Positions 1-5,534 of a stretch of 7,707 bases of DNA are shown here, piece after piece (within the stretch, counting starts at the first letter, position 1; the number at the start of each line of letters is the position of its first letter). The stretch comes from Syntrophomonadaceae bacterium (GTDB taxonomy: Bacteria; Bacillota; Ch66; Ch109): NCBI GenBank assembly GCA_012512295.1, contig JAAZDI010000185.1, positions 1 through 7,707 of the forward strand, written 5' to 3'. Both the position numbers and the translations under genes were made by a program. The notes under the pieces were generated by a model. That model searched no databases. It saw only the letters and a list, made by a program, of their open reading frames with translations, and was not told the origin of the DNA.

Positions 1-2
1 CG

Positions 3-65
3 CCGGAGGAAATAGCGCGGATTCAAACAGAAGTTGATAATATGTGGGAAAAAATAGAAAGTTAA
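3..65 (+). CDS. 3' end of a gene entering from the left (20 C-terminal residues)
   Basis: An open frame runs in from the left edge and ends at TAA (63-65). It gives 20 codons reading PEEIARIQTEVDNMWEKIES, a charged, probably helical tail. The strong hairpin that overlaps the stop supports this as a real gene end. Twenty residues are too few to name a family, and no function is proposed. Confidence 0.6.
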   Translation, partial: PEEIARIQTEVDNMWEKIES

Positions 66-98
66 GGATTTTAATTAAAATCCCTAACTTTTATTTTT
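47..98. terminator. Bidirectional intrinsic terminator between convergent genes
   Basis: The hairpin at 61-88 has arms GTTAAGGATTTT and AAAATCCCTAAC around an AATT loop, with one A·C mismatch. On the plus strand TTTTATTTTT follows (about 89-98). On the minus strand TTTCTATTTTTT follows (about 60-49). Both strands therefore have stem plus U-tract. It ends the plus gene whose stop it overlaps and, on the minus strand, the coat-protein pair. Confidence 0.8.
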
Positions 99-190
99 CA
101 ACTAACCACTTATGCTTGTTAAGTACAATAACAATCAAAGCAATACCAAATCTAACCAATTTTAACAAACCTAATCAATTTTAACCTAAT
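99..190. other. AT-rich 3' region after the coat pair
   Basis: No gene is seen here. The stretch is AT-rich and contains a near-repeat CTAAYCAATTTTAAC at 152-166 and 171-185. On the minus strand it lies between the CotF-like stop codon and the shared terminator, so it is probably 3' untranslated sequence. Confidence 0.4.
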
Positions 191-433
191 TTAACTAAAC
201 TGTGACCGAACCTGCTGGATATCGCTTTGGCTGGCAGCTTGAGCCGGTTGGTAATACCCTTTTTGTTCGGCTAATTTAAAGAGGTCATACTGAAATCTTT
301 CGTCATTATCCCTTATTTGCTGGATAGTCTGCCGTAGTTGGGGATTAGCTGTTTGAGCTATAACGTTGGCATAACCGGTCAGACTGCTGTTGATCATGGA
401 CAAAACATCATTAACCATATCTTTATCTTGCAT
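191..433 (-). CDS. CotF-like spore coat protein
   Basis: This 80-residue soluble protein is helical and Gln/Asp-rich. It resembles the Coat F family, whose members sit in or on the spore coat and adopt a ferritin-like helical fold. Visible family features are an N-terminal D-x-x-x-x-D-x-L helix (DKDMVNDVLSM), a mid-protein Tyr (Y21), the NPQLRQ segment (30-35), and a C-terminal KGYYQPAQAA stretch (about 58-67) like the KGYY/W-x-P ending of the family. There is no signal peptide or membrane segment. The start is supported by AAGGAGG about 9 bases upstream of the ATG. That site overlaps the TAA of the upstream small gene only 15 bases away, so the two are co-transcribed. A coat role is inferred from similarity; the exact layer or partner cannot be told from sequence. 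Confidence 0.8.
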   Translation of the reverse strand: MQDKDMVNDVLSMINSSLTGYANVIAQTANPQLRQTIQQIRDNDERFQYDLFKLAEQKGYYQPAQAASQSDIQQVRSQFS

Positions 434-448
434 GTTTCTTTTTCCTCC

Positions 449-634
449 TTAATTTAAGAATGACATTAATTTGTGTTTGGTATTTTGGGCTTCCTGCGCC
501 GATTTCTCAAACATTTGTCTGATTTGCATGTCATCCGCTTGTTGGGCGTATGCCCGTAGTTTTTGACTCGCAGTTTCGTGGGAACCGATCAAGTGTCTTA
601 AGTTTTGCAATTCTTGTTGGTTTAATTGAGTCAT
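449..634 (-). CDS. Small helical spore-coat-associated protein (CotF partner)
   Basis: A 61-residue, almost wholly helical protein starting MTQLNQQELQNLRHLIGSHE and ending KLMSFLN. It has regularly spaced hydrophobics and many Gln/Ala. Similar short proteins commonly sit next to CotF-like genes in spore-forming clostridia and are annotated as coat or hypothetical proteins; that is recalled, not searched. The third in-frame ATG (632-634) is chosen because AAAGGA lies 9 bases before it. The first ATG (650-652) would place this Shine-Dalgarno inside the coding sequence. Its stop overlaps the ribosome binding site of the CotF-like gene, so the two form an operon and the products may assemble together. 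Confidence 0.65.
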   Translation of the reverse strand: MTQLNQQELQNLRHLIGSHETASQKLRAYAQQADDMQIRQMFEKSAQEAQNTKHKLMSFLN

Positions 635-651
635 TTCCGTCATTCCTTTCA

Positions 652-673
652 TTGATTATGTGTTGATTATGTG
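652..673. repeat. 11-bp perfect tandem repeat in the coat-operon leader
   Basis: TTGATTATGTG occurs twice in direct succession (652-662 and 663-673), just upstream of the small coat gene's ribosome binding site. On the minus strand each unit carries CATAAT, the same hexamer seen in the candidate -10 box. Confidence 0.7.
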
Positions 674-680
674 CTCTTCC

Positions 681-705
681 ATTATGAATTCTTTCATGTT
701 TATTC
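681..705 (-). promoter_or_regulatory. Candidate sporulation-sigma promoter for the coat pair
   Basis: Reading the minus strand, GAATA (705-701) is followed after 14 bases by CATAAT (686-681), about 45 bases before the chosen start. The CAT-A core resembles -10 boxes of sporulation sigma factors (SigE/SigG/SigK type), and the spacing is nearest to SigE. The match is partial, and two more CATAAT copies lie just downstream in a tandem repeat, so the assignment is tentative. Confidence 0.3.
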
Positions 706-795
706 TTTTCGGTTTTTTTTATAGTTATGCATATTTAATCCGATCTGACCAAGACTAAAGCTGATTCAGGAGGTATGGAAAATTATTTGCTTGGT

Positions 796-825
796 ATTAA
801 AGAAAACAGTAGGAATGACCTACTG
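796..825 (-). terminator. Intrinsic terminator of the 3D-domain gene
   Basis: On the minus strand CAGTAGG-TCATT-CCTACTG (825-807) forms a 7-bp stem with a 5-base loop, followed at once by TTTTCTTTAAT. The stem includes the TAG stop (822-820) of the 3D gene, so termination is tight and separates it from the coat pair. Confidence 0.75.
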
Positions 826-1116
826 CTTCATGACGTATACTTTTAACTTTTGAACTCCAAAGGCCAGGGCAGCTTCGTGACTATCCATATAGATATCGAT
901 ACGCTTATTTTTAATCGCTCCCCCGATGTCTTCCGCATACCTAATGCCCAAACCTTCAATATATACCCTGCTTCCCAGCGGGATTACCTTCGGGTCAACG
1001 GCGATGGTGTGATCGCGCTTAGCCACTTTGCCGGTATAAGTGATTTTATCTGTTTTACCGCAGCATTTGTGACACGGGCAATAAGCAGTCGCCTGCACTT
1101 CGATAACCTCTGCCAC
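820..1116 (-). CDS. 3D-domain protein (cell-wall/spore type), N-terminus damaged
   Basis: The encoded domain is intact. It carries the 3D signature of a double-psi beta-barrel related to the lytic transglycosylase MltA, found in secreted peptidoglycan-acting or spore proteins. Counting from the GTG, the three namesake Asp are D41 (AVDPKVIPLG), D63 (AEDIGGAIKN) and D74 (RIDIYM). The ATAYCPCHKCCGKT motif (9-22) and DSHEAALAFG (78-87) are also typical. The GTG at 1114-1116 is the first standard start after an in-frame UGA (1191-1189), but it lacks a good ribosome binding site and would leave the protein without a secretion signal. The upstream reading frame encodes what looks like the original signal peptide. 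The locus may therefore be a pseudogene whose domain is still unmutated, a recently broken gene, or a sequence error. A hairpin terminator follows directly. Confidence 0.7.
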   Translation of the reverse strand: MAEVIEVQATAYCPCHKCCGKTDKITYTGKVAKRDHTIAVDPKVIPLGSRVYIEGLGIRYAEDIGGAIKNKRIDIYMDSHEAALAFGVQKLKVYVMKQ

Positions 1117-1254
1117 TCCAACTAAACTGGTACTTTCTACCTGCCGGATAGACCTATCCGGGACTGCTGCTAAAGCTTGCGGGCTGCATCAAAGCAGCGC
1201 TCCCAAGGTCAACAGCATCAGAATTTTTTTAAAGAAAACTAATCAGCCTCCTTT
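1117..1254 (-). pseudogene. Broken signal-peptide leader of the 3D-domain gene
   Basis: In the same frame as the 3D domain, the minus strand reads a basic-plus-hydrophobic segment (FFKKILMLLTLGALL), then UGA (1191-1189), then CSPQALAAVP. That is a Sec signal peptide with an ALA|A cleavage site, interrupted by one stop codon. A strong AAAGGAGG (1254-1247) sits upstream. The codon 7 bases after it is GTT (1239-1237), not GTG or ATG, and a TGA (1245-1243) closes the frame further up. The only ATG (1218-1216) is far from the ribosome binding site. Two lesions, a lost start and a nonsense codon, are the simplest reading. Confidence 0.55.
1144..1161 (-). other. GGUC-loop hairpin downstream of the leader UGA
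   Basis: The minus strand reads CCGGATAGGTCTATCCGG: a 7-bp stem closed by A-U with a GGUC loop. The hairpin begins 27 bases after the UGA at 1191-1189, and the first loop base is 34 bases after it. The loop and its closing pair match the apical loop of the E. coli fdhF SECIS as I recall it, but the bulged U of that element is absent. It may be coincidental. Confidence 0.3.
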
Positions 1255-1440
1255 TCAAAATATATTATTCGTCGGTTGAACCGAATAAATGCTGGATAAT
1301 TGTTGATTTATAAAACAAATTAACCAAATTTATTGTTTGGAATTTTATTTCAGTCTTAACCAAATAATGATTGCTTGAGCAGGATAAACAGAATAAAAGG
1401 TCGAAAATATAAGCCTGAGAAGTAGACAGGTTGAGATTAG
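1255..1440. other. AT-rich intergenic region with a 13-bp dyad
   Basis: No credible gene is seen on either strand. The dyad TCGGTTGAACCGA (1272-1284) has 6-bp arms around one central base and lies about 18 bases upstream of the 3D gene's ribosome binding site on the minus strand. It could be an operator or a small leader hairpin. No convincing promoter for the 3D gene was found. Confidence 0.35.
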
Positions 1441-1599
1441 AAGACAATTATCGATCTGGAAGCAGCAATTTTAGACTGCCGGGAGTTATACGGCGCGATT
1501 TTTCGCAGAATAAAAGAAGATGTCCAGGAGGATTTCTCGGAATGGATGTTCGACGTCCTTTTTTATGCGGGGAGCGTTGGCACCGGGAGTTTAAGTTAG
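1441..1599 (+). pseudogene. Startless open stretch, possible gene remnant
   Basis: Between TAG (1438-1440) and TAG (1597-1599) one plus frame is open for 52 codons with protein-like composition. It includes DLEAAILDCRELYGAIFRR, then a charged helix and FDVLFYAGSVGTGSL near the end. There is no usable ATG/GTG/TTG with a ribosome binding site before the acidic helical part; the only ATG (1543-1545) is late. The opposite-strand frame over the same bases has a poor, Arg/Ser-rich composition. It may be the 3' remnant of a decayed gene, or chance. The family is not recognised. Confidence 0.3.
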
Positions 1600-1605
1600 T
1601 ATTGT
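1577..1605 (+). promoter_or_regulatory. SigA-type promoter of the MBL-fold gene
   Basis: TTGGCA (1577-1582), 17 bases, TATTGT (1600-1605). The -35 box matches five of six consensus bases and the -10 box four of six, with optimal spacing. The predicted transcription start (about 1612) lies just before the GAGGTG ribosome binding site (1614-1619). Confidence 0.5.
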
Positions 1606-1627
1606 AGCAGTATGAGGTGTAAAAACG

Positions 1628-2416
1628 TTGCCTAGACAACTTGGAAATTTTATAAAGTTTATGGGTACGGCTGGAGCAAGGTATGTAGTATCGCAACAGC
1701 TTCGATCTTCAGCTGGGATTTGGATAGCTTATGAAGGAACGCATTTGCTGATTGACCCGGGACCAGGCACGCTAGTCAAAGTCTATCAAGGCAAGCCCAA
1801 GCTTGACCCTCTGAAACTAGATGCCATCATTCTATCCCACCGGCATGTGGATCACTCCTGTGATGCAAATGTCATGATTGAGGCCATGACCCAAGGTGGA
1901 TCCATCCGGCGAGGAAAAGTATTTGCCCCACAGGATGCCTTGGAAGAGGAACCGGTCGTCTTTCAATACGCTCGAAACTACGTGGAGGAGATCGTGCTCC
2001 TGCAGGCCTGGGGACAATATCAAGTAGGAGGGATCAAATTTGAAACAACGGTTCGGCATCGGCATGGAGTTGAAACTTATGGTCTAAAACTGCAGTTAGG
2101 TCCAATTTCGGTCGCGTTTATCGCTGATACCGCCTTTTTTCCGGAACTACCGAAATTATACAGCGCGGACATCATCATCATGAATACAGTTCGCTTTTCA
2201 CCAACTGGCCCGGGAGGATTAGTCCATCTTTGTTTGGATGACGCCCGAAGGATTTTAACTGAGGCAAGACCTAAGGTTAAACTTGGGATCCTCACGCATT
2301 TTGGGATGACCCTGGTCAAGAGTGATCCGACCATCTCAGCTAAACAAATGTCATGCGAAGTAGGCATACCGGTCATCGCTGCCTCTGATGGGATGATTTT
2401 ACAGATGGACTGGTAG
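1628..2416 (+). CDS. MBL-fold metallo-hydrolase (RNase Z/PhnP-like class)
   Basis: A 262-residue cytosolic protein with the metallo-beta-lactamase fold. The di-metal motif HxHxDH is H71-R-H73-V-D75-H76, after strand LDAIILS. Further ligand candidates are H144 or H146 (VRHRHGVE), D167 (FIADTAFF, the bridging Asp) and H224 (ILTHFGM). H200 in GGLVHLCLDDA matches the H-L-x-x-x-D/E-A element of phosphodiesterase-like members. An N-terminal GTAGAR segment and LLIDPGPGT (40-48) complete the pattern. The family uses two Zn/Mn/Fe ions to hydrolyse phosphodiesters, thioesters or related bonds; the substrate cannot be read from sequence. The TTG start is chosen because GAGGTG lies 8 bases before it. The gene appears monocistronic and its 3' end is 9 bases from a convergent gene, with no clear terminator between them. 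Confidence 0.85.
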   Translation: MPRQLGNFIKFMGTAGARYVVSQQLRSSAGIWIAYEGTHLLIDPGPGTLVKVYQGKPKLDPLKLDAIILSHRHVDHSCDANVMIEAMTQGGSIRRGKVFAPQDALEEEPVVFQYARNYVEEIVLLQAWGQYQVGGIKFETTVRHRHGVETYGLKLQLGPISVAFIADTAFFPELPKLYSADIIIMNTVRFSPTGPGGLVHLCLDDARRILTEARPKVKLGILTHFGMTLVKSDPTISAKQMSCEVGIPVIAASDGMILQMDW

Positions 2417-2425
2417 CGCCCAGGG

Positions 2426-2866
2426 TTAATTAATTGATTGGGAGTTGGCTAGTTCAGACGGTTCCAGATATTGTTTCGGATCATCAAAAATTAGTTGGCT
2501 GAAAGTCAAGACTGGCCCGGTAAAATCAATGACGCTGTTGCCACTTTCTTTTGCTTTGGCTACCAGCTCGGTTATGGGGATAGTTGTCAGAATGACATCT
2601 TTGGGCTCCACCATGGCGGCCAGGAGAGCAAAATGCTGCTGATCAAAACGAACCGCTATGCTTACCTTATCCTCCCAGGAGACATGAAGGACATAGGCAT
2701 TTTTTTCGGCGTTGTGGTACCAATTATAACGATAGTGGCTAAGGCCGCTTTGATTAACTTCCTGGCACTGCCGACTAAATTCTTTAACATATAGGATAAT
2801 CACATCTCGTCCATTTTCCATCTTGCCAGTGGCCGCTTGTTCCGGAGTAAAGGCTTGCATAAACAT
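2426..2866 (-). CDS. Unrecognised 146-residue soluble protein
   Basis: I do not recognise this family. The product has no signal peptide or transmembrane helix. Its composition suggests an alpha/beta fold: strand-like DVIILYVKEF (21-30), a Tyr/Trp-rich piece HYRYNWYHN, strands AYVLHVSWEDKVSIAVRFD, then VILTTIPITELVAKA and FTGPVLTFSQLIFDDP, ending in a polar tail. The ATG at 2866 has GGAGG 8 bases upstream, and the reading frame fills the gap between its neighbours, so I regard it as real. It is convergent with the MBL-fold gene and divergent from the amidohydrolase, sharing a promoter region with the latter. A functional link to either is possible but unproven. Confidence 0.7.
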   Translation of the reverse strand: MFMQAFTPEQAATGKMENGRDVIILYVKEFSRQCQEVNQSGLSHYRYNWYHNAEKNAYVLHVSWEDKVSIAVRFDQQHFALLAAMVEPKDVILTTIPITELVAKAKESGNSVIDFTGPVLTFSQLIFDDPKQYLEPSELANSQSIN

Positions 2867-2898
2867 CGGGATTTCCCTCCATACTTTATTTTGTATTT

Positions 2899-2927
2899 AG
2901 GATAACACCTTCGCTATAAAAGCACAA
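2899..2927 (-). promoter_or_regulatory. Promoter of the 146-residue protein gene
   Basis: On the minus strand TTGTGC (2927-2922), 17 bases, TATCCT (2904-2899). Spacing is optimal, with three and four of six consensus matches. The predicted start near 2892 gives a leader of about 26 bases containing the GGAGG site. Confidence 0.4.
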
Positions 2928-2928
2928 G

Positions 2929-2957
2929 AAAACAGAAAAAAAGGAAACGGTTATAAT
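2929..2957 (+). promoter_or_regulatory. Promoter of the amidohydrolase gene
   Basis: A perfect TATAAT -10 box (2952-2957) sits 17 bases after a weak AAAACA -35 (2929-2934). Transcription would begin near 2964 and leave a leader of about 107 bases before the ATG at 3071. The upstream GTG at 2969 would then be almost leaderless, which argues against using it. Confidence 0.4.
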
Positions 2958-3070
2958 AATGCTGAGTTGTGTCATCGAAAAATTTAATAAAGATATTCGA
3001 CTTAAGGGTGCCTTGGACAAATATGGGTCTGGGTAATGGAGATGGAACTGTTGAGAAAGGTTTGAGGGCT

Positions 3071-4426
3071 ATGACTTCACAAAGGATTCTGATCCGAAAT
3101 GGCCAACTGATCACGATGAATTCGCAAAGAGACATTTATCAGGCGGATATAATTATTGAAGGAAAAAGAATCGCCTCAATTATCCCGAAACCGCAGCAAT
3201 CAATAGACCCAGCAGATTTTGACCTGGTAATTGACGCTACGGGGAAAATAGTTATGCCGGGTTTGATTCAGGCACACATTCACCTCAGTCAGACCTTGTT
3301 TCGAGGCCAAGCGGATGACCTGGAGCTCTTGGATTGGCTGCAGCAGCGAATCTGGCCCTTAGAAGCCGCGCATGATGAGGAGTCTCTCTATTATTCCGCG
3401 ATGCTCGGCTGTGCAGAATTGTTTCGCGGTGGCACAACCTGCATCATGGATATGGAGACGGTTCACCATACCGACGCCGCTTTCCAGGCTATTTTGGAAA
3501 ATGGGCTGCGCGCAGTTAGCGGTAAAGTAATGATGGACTGTGGGGAGGGAGTACCAGATGGGCTGCGGGAAAAGGCAATTGAGTCGATTCAGGAAAGCGT
3601 TCGTCTCCTCGAGAAGTGGCACGGTCGGGATGAAGGCCGGATTCGTTTTGCGTTTCAGCCACGGTTTGCTGTTTCCTGTTCGGACGATTTGTTGCGGGAA
3701 GTAGCCCGGTTGGCGGATTACTATGGGGTCATGATCCATACGCACGCCTCTGAGAACCGGCGCGAGGTAGGTTTAATTCAGCGGGAAAGAGGTGCCCGGA
3801 ATATTGTCTACCTGCATGAGCTTGGCTTAACCGGGCCGAATCTGCTGCTGGCGCATTGTATCTGGCTGGATGATTCGGAAATCGAGATTCTGCGCCAGAC
3901 TGGGACGAGCGTCGTGCACTGTCCGAGTTCCAACCTCAAATTGGCTTCCGGCCTGGCCCCGGTACCTGAATATCTGGAAAAAGGGATTACAGTGGCCTTA
4001 GGGGCAGATGGGGCCCCTTGTGCGAATAATTTGGATATGTTCCAAGAAATGCGCTTAGCTGCTTTGATTCATAAGGTGCGTTACGGGCCGACCGCCATGC
4101 CGGCAGCCCAAGTGCTGGAAATGGCTACCCTGAGTGGGGCACGCGCCATGGGCCTGGAGGAAGAGATCGGGAGCCTGGAGGTGGGGAAACGGGCTGATTT
4201 AATCATCGTGAACCTGAATCAAGTTCACAGCTTACCCGAGACAGATGTCGATCCCGTATCTCGTCTGGTTTATTCCGCCCGTGCTTCGGACGTGGAGACG
4301 ACAATTATCGACGGCCGGGTAGTCATGTTTAATCGGGAATTGCTGACAATTAACGAAAGGGAAGTCATAGAGAACTGCAACCGAATTGTGGGACAGGAGG
4401 ACAGGTTCGTTGTCCCGGTTAAGTAA
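3071..4426 (+). CDS. Atz/Trz-family amidohydrolase, SAH/MTA/5'-deoxyadenosine deaminase-like
   Basis: A 451-residue cytosolic TIM-barrel amidohydrolase that probably deaminates a purine nucleoside or nucleobase. Counted from ATG 3071, the metal site is H69/H71 (QAHIHLSQT), H225 (IHTHASE), H262 (LLAHCIW) and D313 (GADGAP). E228, three residues after H225, is the expected catalytic glutamate. The H262-D313 distance of 51 matches the spacing I recall for the Thermotoga SAH/MTA deaminase. RGQADDLELLDWLQQRIWP and HCPSSNLKLASGLAPVPE are also typical of that group, and GKRADLII marks the C-terminal beta-sandwich. A GTG at 2969 would add 34 residues unlike family N-termini, whereas 3071 gives MTSQRILIRNGQLITM, the usual opening, with AAAGG 10 bases upstream and GAGG 3 bases upstream. 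The exact substrate is open: SAH, methylthioadenosine, 5'-deoxyadenosine, guanine and pterins are all possible. Confidence 0.8.
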   Translation: MTSQRILIRNGQLITMNSQRDIYQADIIIEGKRIASIIPKPQQSIDPADFDLVIDATGKIVMPGLIQAHIHLSQTLFRGQADDLELLDWLQQRIWPLEAAHDEESLYYSAMLGCAELFRGGTTCIMDMETVHHTDAAFQAILENGLRAVSGKVMMDCGEGVPDGLREKAIESIQESVRLLEKWHGRDEGRIRFAFQPRFAVSCSDDLLREVARLADYYGVMIHTHASENRREVGLIQRERGARNIVYLHELGLTGPNLLLAHCIWLDDSEIEILRQTGTSVVHCPSSNLKLASGLAPVPEYLEKGITVALGADGAPCANNLDMFQEMRLAALIHKVRYGPTAMPAAQVLEMATLSGARAMGLEEEIGSLEVGKRADLIIVNLNQVHSLPETDVDPVSRLVYSARASDVETTIIDGRVVMFNRELLTINEREVIENCNRIVGQEDRFVVPVK

Positions 4427-4455
4427 CGGAGAATAATAGTTGCTTGTGTTTATCT

Positions 4456-4474
4456 CAGTCAGCAGGCTGGACTG
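4456..4474 (+). terminator. Weak candidate terminator between convergent genes
   Basis: CAGTCAG-CAGG-CTGGACTG folds into a 7-bp stem with one bulged G, 30 bases after the amidohydrolase stop. Only TTT follows on the plus strand and no U-tract on the minus strand, so efficient intrinsic termination is doubtful. Confidence 0.3.
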
Positions 4475-4484
4475 TTTCCATAGC

Positions 4485-5309
4485 TTAATTTGATTTAGCC
4501 AGGCTACGGAAAGCACATCTGCCGTCAAGCGTCAGGGTCCTTGTTCGAACGTCCTCCAGGTAAGGCCACCTTTCCCTCACCCGATTAATTAATTGCAGGT
4601 CTAGCGTAAGGTAAAATATCCCGGCTTCTCTCCCGAAATTGACTAGTTTTTGTCCATCCGGGTAAGCCACAAAGCTCTCCCCCATAATTTTTCGGCCATC
4701 AGCGTAACTCGTTTCAGTATTATTGGCCATGGCCACGAAAACGGTGTTCTCACAAGCCCGGGCGACTCCAAGACCCTGCCAGAGGGCCATCCGGCTGCAG
4801 GGAATGTTGGCCGGGTTTAAAACAAGGCTGACTCCGCGCAAAGCCAGATTTCGGACGACCTCGGGGTAAAATAAATCGACGCACAGGGCGATACCCAGCG
4901 AAACACCTTTGTGCTTAAAGACGGGCAATTCAGTACCCGGAGCAACAAAGCTTCTTTCGCCAACTGCCTGGGAGGGGAACAGTTTATCGAAAGGAATGGG
5001 CTTAGGCAAGTGCTGACTCAAGACCAGGCCTCGACAAAAAACCTGGTCGTCAACTATGACATATTGAGCCCCCGAAACCAGCAGGCAATCGAGCGGTTTT
5101 AACCGGGAGAAAACCTGATCCATGATGCCTGCGTATTGAGCGAGTGGGATTAGTTTTGGCCCCAACCATCCTTCGGGCAATAAGACTACATCGGTATCGG
5201 TTGTTTCCGCGGCTATTCTGGCTACATAGCCAGCCATGAGTTCAGTGTTGCTCTTAAGATCATCAAGGCGGCGGGGAAATTGGATAATCGCTAATTTTAA
5301 GGTAGTCAT
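4485..5309 (-). CDS. Carbon-nitrogen hydrolase (nitrilase superfamily amidase)
   Basis: A 274-residue cytosolic enzyme of the nitrilase/omega-amidase superfamily. The Glu-Lys-Cys catalytic triad is visible as E46 (LLPEGW), K109 (PFDKLFP) and C143 (IALCVDLFYPE). The typical ALRGVSLVLNPAN (156-168) and ARACENTVFVAMANN (183-197) segments follow. Family members hydrolyse non-peptide C-N bonds of amides or carbamoyl groups through a thioester on the Cys; the exact substrate is not evident. The ATG at 5309 is preferred over an in-frame TTG at 5345 because GAGG lies 8 bases before the ATG and the TTG has no ribosome binding site. The resulting N-terminus, MTTLKLAIIQF, is the standard first strand. 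It converges on the amidohydrolase; both release ammonia from C-N bonds, but a shared pathway is only inference. Confidence 0.85.
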   Translation of the reverse strand: MTTLKLAIIQFPRRLDDLKSNTELMAGYVARIAAETTDTDVVLLPEGWLGPKLIPLAQYAGIMDQVFSRLKPLDCLLVSGAQYVIVDDQVFCRGLVLSQHLPKPIPFDKLFPSQAVGERSFVAPGTELPVFKHKGVSLGIALCVDLFYPEVVRNLALRGVSLVLNPANIPCSRMALWQGLGVARACENTVFVAMANNTETSYADGRKIMGESFVAYPDGQKLVNFGREAGIFYLTLDLQLINRVRERWPYLEDVRTRTLTLDGRCAFRSLAKSN

Positions 5310-5364
5310 GTTAGTTGCCTCGCTAAAACTAATTCGGTTGAGCAAACAAGTGACAATAATACTG

Positions 5365-5406
5365 CGCGTGAGAAGGATTCTTAGCTTCGCTCAGAATTAT
5401 CACGCG
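5365..5406. repeat. Long imperfect inverted repeat in the ytpB-amidase gap
   Basis: CGCGTGA (5365-5371) pairs with TCACGCG (5400-5406). Inside, ATTCT (5377-5381) pairs with AGAAT (5393-5397), and AGC (5383-5385) pairs with GCT (5389-5391) around a TTC loop. This gives a 42-base hairpin with a 4x1 internal loop and one mismatch. No U-tract follows on either strand, so it is not a classic intrinsic terminator. On the minus strand it lies about 56 bases upstream of the amidase start. Confidence 0.6.
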
Positions 5407-5500
5407 TCGCCCGCACCACAACAAACAAATGCTGGTTATATTCATAGCAGGAGTTGACGTCTTAATTTTCTTGTTTACTATATAAATTCGCGATCATAAC

Positions 5501-5522
5501 GATAAGTCCTTTCAGATAAGTC
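5501..5522. repeat. Short direct repeat GATAAGTC
   Basis: GATAAGTC occurs at 5501-5508 and 5515-5522, separated by 6 bases, just after the DUF2600 gene's stop codon on the minus strand. The rest of the 5310-5534 gap holds the 42-base hairpin and no credible gene. Confidence 0.4.
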
Positions 5523-5534
5523 ATTTCCCCATCA

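Noticed and set aside
775..846. Plus-strand 23-codon frame after AGGAGG
   Set aside because: The ribosome binding site is only one base from the ATG, and the frame runs through the terminator and 3' end of the 3D gene.
1265..1447. Minus-strand open frame of 60 codons
   Set aside because: It starts at TTG with no ribosome binding site, is AT-rich with low-complexity composition, and shows no recognisable motif.
1448..1696. Minus-strand open frame of 82 codons
   Set aside because: Arg/Ser/Lys-rich shadow composition, no ribosome binding site, and overlap with the MBL gene start and its promoter.
2969..3070. Longer amidohydrolase start at GTG 2969
   Set aside because: It adds 34 residues unlike family N-termini, lacks a good ribosome binding site, and lies about 5 bases after the predicted transcription start.
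2964..3070. Possible riboswitch in the amidohydrolase leader
   Set aside because: I found no conserved purine, SAM or SAH aptamer pattern and no terminator-like hairpin in the leader.
5328..5356. Minus-strand TTGTCA-17-ATTAGT as amidase promoter
   Set aside because: The -10 box is poor and the predicted start would fall at or inside the ribosome binding site.
5454..5481. Plus-strand TTGACG-16-TACTAT promoter-like pair
   Set aside because: No plus-strand gene or RNA-like structure lies downstream; AT-rich gaps give such matches by chance.
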